Positions 7,511-13,965 of a DNA stretch of 13,965 nucleotides are shown here, in pieces. Under the pieces are notes generated by a model. The model was not told the origin of the DNA. It searched no databases and was given only the letters and a program-made list of their open reading frames with translations. Both the position numbers and the translations under genes were made by a program. The stretch is from Chloromonas sp. AAM2. Lineage: Eukaryota > Chlorophyta > Chlorophyceae > Chlamydomonadales > Chlamydomonadaceae. Location of the stretch: assembly GCA_004335635.1 (NCBI GenBank), contig QAXH01004545.1, forward strand, positions 358-14,322, read 5' to 3'. Numbering within the stretch: the first letter of the stretch is position 1; each line of letters begins with the position of its first letter.

Positions 7511-10500
7511 TCAGCGCATATCAAACAGCTTGTATGCCATGACTGCCCCCCCTGCGCTGAGCGCTGCTGCAATGATCATGAGCGCTGCAGGGCTGGCCAT
7601 GTCGCCTGTGTCACGCAGGAGGGCTGTGGCCATGATGGGCGCGGTGCCACCAAAGGCCGCCATGCTGATGTTGTGGCCAATGGACAGGCCTGTATGCAAT
7701 TGCAAGCGTGAAGGGCTTGTATATACTGTGTGTACCGAGCGTGAACGCCAGCAAGCCATGCCTGAGACGAGGATGGATACCCTCCTACCCTGCCCTAAGC
7801 GAGAGCATTAAAGCACAGGTGACCATACAGGTATATAGGTACAGGTGACCATACAGATATGTTGACTGATATGCGGATAGGCTGTGCGTGTCTGGCACAG
7901 TATCCAAACTGTTTCCCATCCTGTTGTTCATACTGTGCATCTTTTCTTGCCCATCCAAACCCGCCCATCGCGGTTGGCGCATGTCACCGCCCAACTGGAT
8001 GACTGGCAGGCACAGATAGGAAACTAGAACGCGAGCCAGCTGGGACAGCAGCGCGACAAGACGCTTTGCTTGAAAAGTCTGGAGAGGCGACTCATCAAAG
8101 AGCTTGCCACTGCGGTCCTGGGACCCTTGTTCGTTTGCTGATTGGTCTATGATTGGTCCATCCTGCAGCGTGACAAAGCGCCCCTGGTGTAAAGCTATGC
8201 ACCCAATCCGTCTCCTCCCCCCCCCACACATCAACATGCAGACACCTGACCTGTGCATCGCAGCTGTGGCGGGAAAAGGGCCACGAATGCTGCGGGCAGC
8301 ACCCCGCTGAACACCGCCATGCAGGCGCATAGCACAGCCTGCATGTCAGATGTCACCAGGTGCGTGTGGGTGTGGGAGTTTGTAAGCCTGTCTGACGAAA
8401 GATGGTGTAAGCATCAACTACATCTGAGCAAGAAGCCATGACTCGCCTGAATAACGAATTTTGTTGCCGTGACCACTATGGTTTGCTAATATAATCATGC
8501 ATGACATTCGCAGCTGTGCCCCAAGCATTGCTTTGAACATGGAAACGGTAGCAGATGGCTCATAGAAAAGAAATAGTTTTTCGTTCGATACACGTATTGA
8601 ATGAGTCAACTGAACGCATCTCTTCAGACCACATGCATGAACGCAAGTTTGATGAAGCTGTGGTCTGTGTTGCCGCAATCCTTACTTGCCTGTGCCATCC
8701 ATGCCCAAACCGCGCTGCCTGATTTGAGTAGGCACCACAGCGGGTAGCTCGCTGGCATGAGGAAGAGGCAAGGGCCGGCAATGACTGGAATACGACCGTA
8801 TCTGCAAGCATCACAGGCCCGATTGAATTACAGCCTGAAAACAGCGTCACAGGTAACAAGCTTACAAAAAAAGAAGTTTGCCAGTTCTGGGGCAATTCCT
8901 GTGAATACCGCCAGGAGCCAGTGTTGGTGATGTGTGTTGTGGGGGCCAAGTGTGATTGGGTATACTGTGGATGTGTCACAGGTGTGTGTGTTAATCGCAC
9001 ATGTGATGAACAGCGGATGTGACCATTGCGTGTTCTGGTAGACGGTGCATTGCCACTTCTGGGACAGCAAACCAGGAGACAGGAACTACAGTGTCCAGAG
9101 ACAAACGCGTGTGTGACCCGTCTGACCGGTTTGAGAAGTTCCACCTCCCAACTTGCGGTTGACTCATTACAGAATAAAAGGTTACACACTGACTGCGTCA
9201 AATGGGGATCGTTTGGGACAGGTGGCCACACATGTGGCTCTAGGATCAGACGCAAGAACTGTTCCAGAATTGGCTAATTTCTTTGTGTCTTCAATGATCA
9301 TGTTTGCGTGTTATTTGATGACTGAAAGGCGACCATACCTGCAGGTATCACAAGGCTGAATGAAGTACAGCTCAACACGTAAGCGAGTTCTCACAAGTCG
9401 ACGTATGCCGTGTTGTTGATGAACTGCCCAAGCAGGTAAGTGATGCTCTCCATGATTCAAGTCAACATGCCACGTTCCTCACGAACACATGATTGCGAGG
9501 CACTGCAAGTCATAATTCTTGACTACCAACTGCGGTTTCCTGCCACAGTGCAGCTTGGGCAATTCTGTTTGGCTTGCATTCTGCTGGCCAGGCACACGCC
9601 CGTACTGTGCCACAGCACAAGACCATGTGAGGCCACTCTTGACAGAATGCTGTTGCAACTTTTGATGTTCCCCTAAAGATACCGCCCAGATTAAACCCAC
9701 TTTACATCACATCGGTGTATCATTGGCTGGTTCCATTGTATAGCACGTTTATCAAATAGGTGACAGTGATGACATGACAGTAGTCCAGCTCACCTATCAG
9801 ACAACCAGCCACCGATAGGGATCATAATCCTGCGGGGGCAACACAGACACGAAACTCTGGCAATGCACGTACGAGCAAAGACGGGTTCTTTACAAGACAA
9901 TGCTTTTGACCCATCATGAGTCAAGGCAAGCCATGTGTTGCACATCACTTGGCAGAAACCAGCAACTCCTTGGTTGCAAGGCTGCATTTAAAGCAAGTGT
10001 GTGAGCGCAGCGCCATTCCATACGCCGAACACCATAGAAACATTCAGCCATCCAAACACAAGAGACGATGCAAGAGACAGAGATACGCACTAGCACTGGC
10101 AAACACAAGAACCGCGCAAATTACGGGTGTATTACTGGTCCAGTCAAACATGACTTCAGCCATTCCTGCAAGCTCGCTGATCCAGCCCTGCATCACTCAC
10201 ATATACAAGAGCATGTTGATGGAGTGTATGGACAACGCCTGCATCAGAACAGCAGGAACACAGCACCCTGAGGAAGAACATGACACATGAAATTGAAATG
10301 CAGCAGCAGCACAGTATCGAATCTGTAATACACACAACGACATGGGAATAATGCGGCAGAGAGAACAGCACAGCAGGAACACGTCACTCTGAGGGCATGT
10401 ACACGCACAGCAGAGACATCATCAGTAAGGCATCATATGAAGCACATAGCCTGTTCTGTAGCACATGGGGCAGATGATCGTTCTGGCCAGCGTATGGACT

Positions 10501-13424
10501 TTCACAACCAGGCCAACCTTGGTTAAGTCTTTGCATCGCTGTAGCTAAAACACTGATGATCTATCGCCCTTAGACCATCAGATAAGCAAAGAGCAAGCCC
10601 CTTATTGCGTTCCAGCTGGCCAGTCCAACCAAGGCGTGGCCAATGCATTAGCCCTGAAGATGCATTAACCGTACCCGCATCATTCGTTGCTCAGGGCAGG
10701 CTAGGACGGTATCCATCGTCGTCTCAGGCAAGGCTTGCTGGCTTTTGCGCTCAGTGCATGTGGGCGCTCCTGGTGTAAAACTTCATGATCACATTCATCC
10801 CCACAATGTTCACTCACCGCTTTCCGGTGAAGGCCTACAAGGTCTTGGTAATACAGGGGAAGGAATATAACTGTCAGATAGAATCCCACGGCGTTGAGAA
10901 AGTCGATCATGATAACTGTCACGATTGCTAACACCACCTGCAGTTGAATAACGCCACCTGTGTATTGTTAGCAATCGTGACCTGCAGGTGGCGTGTTCAA
11001 CTCGTTGAATTCAGGCATACAGCTGCATGTGCTGCCTCTACTGCACAACTGCAAGGTTTAATCATGCAGGAAGAGAGGAGAGGCAGAACATAGTAGCCGC
11101 TTCAGTGCTCAACCTCACAGAAAAGACTTACGATTGGCCTACCTAAAGCAAGCCCATCAGCATTGACGCACTGTGGCATCCTTTATGTGCGTGTCCTGAC
11201 CACCTGATGCAGCAGCCCAGTTCGCTTACTAGTCTGGACAAACACTTGTGTACGCGCCATGGGACACAGACATGTGCGTGTGTGTGTGGACATGAAACTG
11301 TGATACAGACCAAAGCAGGTCCGTGTTCCATGGTTTGCAGTGTCCTTCTCATGTGAGACATTCACTTGTGCCACATCATCATGAATCACATGAGAGCTGC
11401 GTCATCATTGACACATGCTTTCAGCGCCCATGTCTGCCAATGAGCTGGCCACTCACTGCAGTGAACACCCACCTGTTTCAAGGGCTTGCCTCCCACGTGC
11501 CCATGGTGTTCATCCGTTTTCGGTTCCTGTTGGCAAACACAGGGAAGGCAGCAACACGTACATACCCGTGGGAGAAACAAGCGTTTGTTCTAGCTGCTCA
11601 GATGCAGCTCCCGCAAGCTTGCTCCACGAGCTTTCGTGAGGTACATGGCCTCTCATGCCAATGATTCAGCCGCCGTGACTTGCTTGACTGTTCTGTTGCT
11701 GCACAAAGCTGGAATAAGGGTCCATTGTCATCTTAGCTGCCCAACCTTACATGCAATGCAACATGAAATATTTGCATGATCTGCACGGCATGCTTTACCG
11801 TGCACATGTAGCAGCTGTCACATGGTAGCAGTCAGGTTCAACAGTTGGCAGTGTGTTGACATACGCCCACCTTGAGCTGTTTGCGTATGTAAATGCCAAC
11901 TGCGCTGCCGACGATGCTTATCAAAAATGGTATCCGCCACCCCCATGCAAAGAGCGTTTCCTCTGAGCAGCATGGTGAGCAGTGCAGCATATGCATCACA
12001 TTAGTTCCTTTTGACTCAAGCTAATCGCTTCATCTAGGCCAAGAGCATGACCTAACAAACAGGCCCTTGCAAGCGTTGTCCTGCTCACAGGACCAGAATG
12101 CATTGCATCACAAGAAGCACATCATGGGCTGTATAAGAAAAGGCCTTTGCAAGCAATGCCTTGCTCACAGGTCTAGAAGGCTCTGACTGATACATAGTTG
12201 CAAAGAATAAAACTTGAAAGTGGAGCATGGAGTGCATTCATATGTTTATGCTCAGCTTGCACGCTTGTGCATGATAATTCAAAAGTACATGTCTGGTTTA
12301 TAATACGGGTGGAATCTACGGGTGGAATCTACAGGTGGAATCTACAGGTGGAATCTAACGCTCATGCACCAGCCTACTCAACCTCCGCTCAGCTGCTGCT
12401 CACCTGACATTGCCAAGGTGAAGGTCATGGCCACAGCACTCCCTGTGATCACTCCAACCATCACTGCATGGGCACGTGACAGGGCATGTCATGAGCGCTT
12501 GACACAGGGCATGCCATGGGCATGATTAGGCCGAGTTGAAAGGCATGGCCGCAGCATGGAAGGGCGCAGGCCACAGATGATTTGTTCGTTCATTCAAGAT
12601 GCCAAGGGCCAGCATGGTGCCATGTCGAGCGGCAGTGAAGACAGTCTGCAGCATCATACATACCTCCTACCATACAGGCCATGGGCGATGCCACAGCAAC
12701 ATATGTGTTGCCTTTCGCCTTGCTTGCATAACGCAAATGCACGCAACGTACACCGCATAGATAATGTAAATCCACGCAAAAGCTGTGTTATCCTCAGGTG
12801 CAGTCGATGCAGTTGTACAGTTGCCGACATGTCCTCCAAAGCACTGGCTGCTGCAGGACAGCCGGACCAGCCCATGAACCCCACTGTTTGCTGCCCTCGC
12901 TGCCCACCTGAAAAGAACGCCCATGACCCCTGCACACCACGTTGCTCCGGAGCTGCATGCTCCACCAAGAACACCTGCACGCGCATGCAATTGCATCTTC
13001 AGAAGCAACTGCCCATGTCCACTGCGCAAGCACAGTACAAATCATCATAACAGACTCTGTTGCTGAGCATGAACGCAACCTGGCACGAACAACTAAAAGA
13101 CCAGCTCTGAATGGTAGAGAAATCAATCCATACTGGTCCAATGACCAATGCCGACAGAATCAGCTTAGCTTCTTGAAGCAAGCCGGTGCATGTACCACGC
13201 ATTCTGACCCTGTTAGTTAGCCCTGTTTGATTTCAGATCGACCCCTTCAACATCTAGTCGGAACGTCACATCATCGGATGTGTGGGTTACTATCGCTGTA
13301 AGCATGCCCCAAGGTGCATCCGACCCAACTATATGCCTACCATTGTGCTAGTGAACTCGCCACCCACAGCAAAGCCCTGCATCACCCGTATTGTGAACAG
13401 AAGGATGGGTGCCGCCATGCCTGC
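7511..13424 (-). CDS. MHS/ProP-type Major Facilitator transporter (metabolite:H+ symporter family), 5' partial, 12 exons seen
   Basis: Likely a plasma- or organelle-membrane proton symporter for a small organic acid or zwitterion. Exons in translation order: 13424-13341 (start uncertain), 12974-12908, 12463-12404, 11962-11871, 11526-11473, 11233-11204 (tentative), 10937-10818, 10238-10201, 9829-9794, 8801-8690, 8338-8251, 7689-7511 with TGA stop. They total 960 nt and stay in frame throughout. Recognisable family landmarks: RVMQGFAVGGEF at the TM4 region, VEHAAPEQRG in the following loop, a GSAVAM helix (TM5), FAWGWRIPFLIS (TM6), a hydrophilic centre, a long TM7 helix ending FLPLYYQDLVG, IPIGGWLSDRYGR between helices 8 and 9, LPAAFVALFPPQLRCTG and AAFGGTAP near the last helices. 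About 110 N-terminal residues (TM1-3, first GDRxGR motif) are missing and should lie upstream of the window edge. One intron appears to be GC-AG. Substrate cannot be read from sequence; candidates in the family include citrate, oxoglutarate, proline/betaine and shikimate. It lies directly upstream of the dehydrogenase, same strand. Confidence 0.9.
7815..7860. repeat. 26-bp tandem repeat next to dispersed repeat copy 2
   Basis: ACAGGTGACCATACAGGTAT plus ATAGGT (7815-7840) is followed by a second, 20-nt partial copy (7841-7860) with one change. It abuts the 120-bp repeat at 7857. Confidence 0.8.
7857..7976. repeat. Dispersed 120-bp repeat, copy 2 (last transporter intron)
   Basis: Exactly 2700 nt from copy 1, same orientation, four substitutions and no gaps. 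It lies in the 561-nt intron 7690-8250. The flanks of the two copies are unrelated. Confidence 0.92.
8339..8689 (-). other. Transporter intron with GC-AG boundaries
   Basis: 351 nt. The donor reads CAG|GCAAGTAAG and the acceptor CATGCAG|GCT, phase 0. The strong match around the GC (AG|GCAAGT) is the known consensus for the minor GC-AG class handled by the major spliceosome. Confidence 0.75.
8690..8801 (-). CDS. Transporter exon 10 (RYGR motif and following helix) with a GC donor
   Basis: Starts after TTGCAG| with the base that completes Arg of the RYGR motif, then encodes YGRIPVIAGPCLFLMPASY and on to AWMAQ. The 3' boundary reads CAG|GCAAGTAAG. Cutting at the GC keeps phase 0, matching the next exon (8338), and gives the continuous MAQAVLCACM. 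Using the GTAAGG three bases later in the intron instead shifts the frame against the only convincing downstream acceptor. Confidence 0.85.
8869..9287. mobile_element. Degraded relative of the MITE-like element
   Basis: The left end at 8876-8897 reads AGTTTGCCAGTTCTGGGGCA after an A-rich run. At 9258-9287, on the other strand, AAAGAAATTAGCCAATTCTG then GAACAGTT forms a diverged inverted partner. An internal CCACTTCTGGGACAGCAAAC lies at 9053-9072. The interior (8920-8990) shares TTGGTGAT-TGTGTTGT, TGATTGGG-ATA-TG and GTGTCACAGG with the copy at 13621-13790. It sits in transporter intron 8802-9793. Confidence 0.5.
9318..9377 (-). pseudogene. Decayed duplicate of the start of transporter exon 10
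   Basis: The block aligns with 8781-8840, which spans the intron end and exon start, over about 60 nt at roughly 75% identity. On the minus strand it keeps an acceptor CCTGCAG| (exon base 1 at 9341) followed by codons for YGRLSVIK and then TAA; the true exon reads YGRIPVIAG. It lies upstream of the real exon inside the same intron. Confidence 0.65.
9830..10200 (-). other. Transporter intron
   Basis: 371 nt, GTGAGT donor and CCGCAG acceptor, phase 2 (splits Met AT|G). Nothing else recognised. Confidence 0.8.
10239..10817 (-). other. Transporter intron
   Basis: 579 nt, GTGAGT donor and GATGCAG acceptor, phase 0. Contains CAG/CAC-rich microsatellite-like sequence at 10293-10380 (GCAGCAGCAGCACAG and AGAACAGCACAGCAGGAACA). 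No gene seen inside. Confidence 0.75.
10918..11002. repeat. Interleaved inverted repeats across a splice acceptor
   Basis: Arm A, GTCACGATTGCTAACA (10918-10933), has a perfect 16-bp inverted copy at 10966-10981. Arm B, AGTTGAATAACGCCACCTG (10942-10960), has an inverted copy at 10985-11002 with one substitution and one indel. Order is A-B-A'-B', so the two potential stems cross. Arm A lies in the first codons of the TM7 exon; the rest is in the upstream intron. Confidence 0.85.
10941..11472 (-). other. Transporter intron region containing the tentative microexon
   Basis: Between the TM7 exon and the exon ending at 11473. If the 30-nt exon at 11204-11233 is real it splits this into introns of 266 and 239 nt; if not it is a single 535-nt intron. 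A GT-rich run (TGTGCGTGTGTGTGTGGACA) lies at 11273-11292. Confidence 0.6.
11204..11233 (-). CDS. Tentative 30-nt transporter microexon
   Basis: The stretch sits between TGTCCAG| and |GTGGTC and encodes ten residues (TSKRTGLLHQ), phase 0 at both ends. It is placed here because MHS-family proteins usually have about 8-10 residues between the PL[KR][EQ] element at the end of the central loop (exon 11526-11473) and the TM7 helix (exon 10937-10818). Without it the two neighbouring exons also join in frame, so it could be skipped or false. Confidence 0.5.
12061..12178. repeat. 38-bp direct repeats, 80 bp apart
   Basis: 12061-12098 and 12141-12178 share AGGCC-TTGCAAGC, TG-C-TGCTCACAGG and AGAA. They lie in transporter intron 11963-12403. 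Confidence 0.75.
12305..12356. repeat. 13-bp minisatellite, four copies
   Basis: Two copies of ACGGGTGGAATCT followed by two of ACAGGTGGAATCT, with no spacer. Located 47 nt inside the transporter intron whose donor is at 12403, toward the 5' splice site. Confidence 0.95.
12464..12907 (-). other. Transporter intron
   Basis: 444 nt, GTGGGC donor and CATGCAG acceptor, phase 1. It interrupts the Val codon between FFS and MVGV. No other element recognised. A long plus-strand open frame (12556-13050) covers it and the antisense of an exon; this is incidental. Confidence 0.8.
13341..13424 (-). CDS. First transporter exon visible in the window (TM4 with the QGFAVGGEF motif)
   Basis: Encodes 28 residues beginning AGMAAPILLFTIRVMQG and ending FTSTM, with donor ATG|GTAGGC. 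Two acceptors, CTGCAG| at 13425 and GCAGGCAG| at 13421, are both possible and give different phases. The same frame stays open up to 13559, so the exon could also extend further, but the extra residues lack clear transporter similarity. The preceding exons (TM1-3) were not found in 13425-13965. Confidence 0.8.
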
Positions 13425-13620
13425 CTGCAGCCACCAGCAGACGCCAGTACGAGTACACATGCTGGGAATGAAGCACCAACGCGACAGTATCAACGCGACA
13501 CCTATTTCTCGAGCAATCGTGAAGCAGTCAAGGATATCATGCAGTTCTCCAGCAATCATCCCTCAGCACAGTGGTACACGCTTGGCGTAAGGTCGTGCTG
13601 CATACCAACAGTTCACCCTA

Positions 13621-13662
13621 AAAAAAAAAGTTTGCCAGTTCTGGGACAATTTCTGTCATTAC
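13621..13662 (+). mobile_element. Single end of the MITE-like family
   Basis: A ten-base A run is followed by GTTTGCCAGTTCTGGGACAA and TTTCTGT. The sequence after it, to about 13790, matches the interior of the 8869-9287 copy in several blocks. No inverted partner occurs before the window ends. Confidence 0.55.
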
Positions 13663-13718
13663 TACTGGAACATGTGTTGGTGATCTGTGTTGTAGTTGCA
13701 AAGTCTGATTGGGCATAT

Positions 13719-13762
13719 TGTACTGATTGGACTGTACTGATTGTACTGATTGTACTGATTGG
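13719..13762. repeat. TTGTACTGA short tandem repeat
   Basis: Units TTGTACTGA, then TTGGACTGTACTGA, TTGTACTGA and TTGTACTGA follow each other within the MITE-family sequence, which explains why this copy is expanded relative to 8960-8975. Confidence 0.8.
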
Positions 13763-13945
13763 AGTTTGCACACTGTGTCACAGGGGTGTACAGCGGGGCG
13801 AGAATGACGTGTTGCCGAGGGAAGGAATGCGCATGTCGAGAAAGGAACAAAGCAAAGCAGTTTGCTACTGTACGTGTAGCATTCGTATTAAGCAGCCAGT
13901 GCTCTGCCTTGTGAGCGCCGCAGCTTGCGCAGCCGGACCTTTCGA

Positions 13946-13963
13946 GAGCTTCCGGAGCTTCCG
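13946..13963. repeat. Two copies of GAGCTTCCG at the window edge
   Basis: Perfect 9-bp tandem pair followed by GC at the last bases; it may continue beyond the window. Confidence 0.6.
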
Positions 13964-13965
13964 GC

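Larger units (their letters stand above)
13425..13965. other. Upstream transporter intron and window edge
   Basis: The missing N-terminal exons should lie in or beyond this stretch, but none shows the expected GDRxGR or first-helix motifs. It contains a MITE-family end (13621-13662) and two short tandem repeats. Confidence 0.5.

Noticed and set aside
8560..9255. 231-residue minus-strand open frame
   Set aside because: It overlaps transporter exon 10 in a different frame and reads through intron and MITE-like sequence; the exon's own frame gives the clear transporter motif.
12305..12356. Possible CRISPR-like array
   Set aside because: Four 13-bp units abut without spacers, so it is a minisatellite inside a eukaryotic intron.
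12556..13050. 164-residue plus-strand open frame
   Set aside because: Antisense to the transporter exon 12974-12908 and its introns, and Cys/His/Met-rich without domain similarity.
13425..13559. Upstream extension of the first visible transporter exon in the same open frame
   Set aside because: The frame is open but residues show only vague resemblance to the TM3 region; acceptors at 13425 or 13421 are better supported, so I left it out of the exon.
1..13965. A bacterial origin of the window, since both proteins look bacterial
   Set aside because: Coding sequence is split by many spliceosomal-type introns with consistent phases, so the DNA is eukaryotic nuclear. I also saw no tRNA or rRNA gene.

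Overview
The window looks like nuclear DNA from a eukaryote, most likely a chlorophyte green alga of the Chlamydomonadales type. The evidence is two genes split by many introns of roughly 200-1000 nt. Nearly all introns have GTGNGT or GTAGGT donors and CAG acceptors. Candidate TGTAA poly(A) signals lie downstream of both stops, and base composition is close to balanced. I cannot name the species; a Dunaliella-like genome would fit the balanced GC and long introns, but that is a guess.

Both confident genes lie on the minus strand, head to tail. The upstream one (exons between 13424 and 7511, 5' end beyond the window) encodes a metabolite:H+ symporter-type (MHS/ProP-like) Major Facilitator transporter. 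I recovered 12 exons giving about 319 residues, in frame from exon to exon through to the stop. The downstream one (6829-2895) is complete: 8 exons, 801 nt, 266 residues. It encodes a short-chain dehydrogenase closely resembling bacterial D-3-hydroxybutyrate dehydrogenase, with the cofactor motif, the Ser-Tyr-Lys triad and the recalled substrate-binding residues all present at a constant offset. About 680 nt separate the two. Both families are mainly bacterial, and the pair makes biochemical sense as import and then oxidation of a small hydroxy-acid. I infer, but cannot prove, a bacterial-derived cluster that later gained introns.

The left end (1 to about 515) carries a decayed non-LTR retrotransposon fragment on the minus strand: the reverse-transcriptase C-terminus with its CxxC/HxxxC zinc knuckle, broken by frameshifts. 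An Ala/Gly-rich plus-strand reading frame at 812-1117 may be the last exon of another gene. From 1118 to 2535 I see no gene.

The introns and flanks are rich in small repeats. They include a MITE-like element with long inverted ends just after the dehydrogenase stop, with relatives at 8869-9287 and 13621-13662. A 120-bp sequence, 97% identical, occurs in introns of both genes. There is also an interstitial telomere-like tract, several direct duplications, a set of interleaved inverted repeats at one splice acceptor, and a decayed duplicate of one transporter exon. One transporter intron appears to use a GC-AG boundary.
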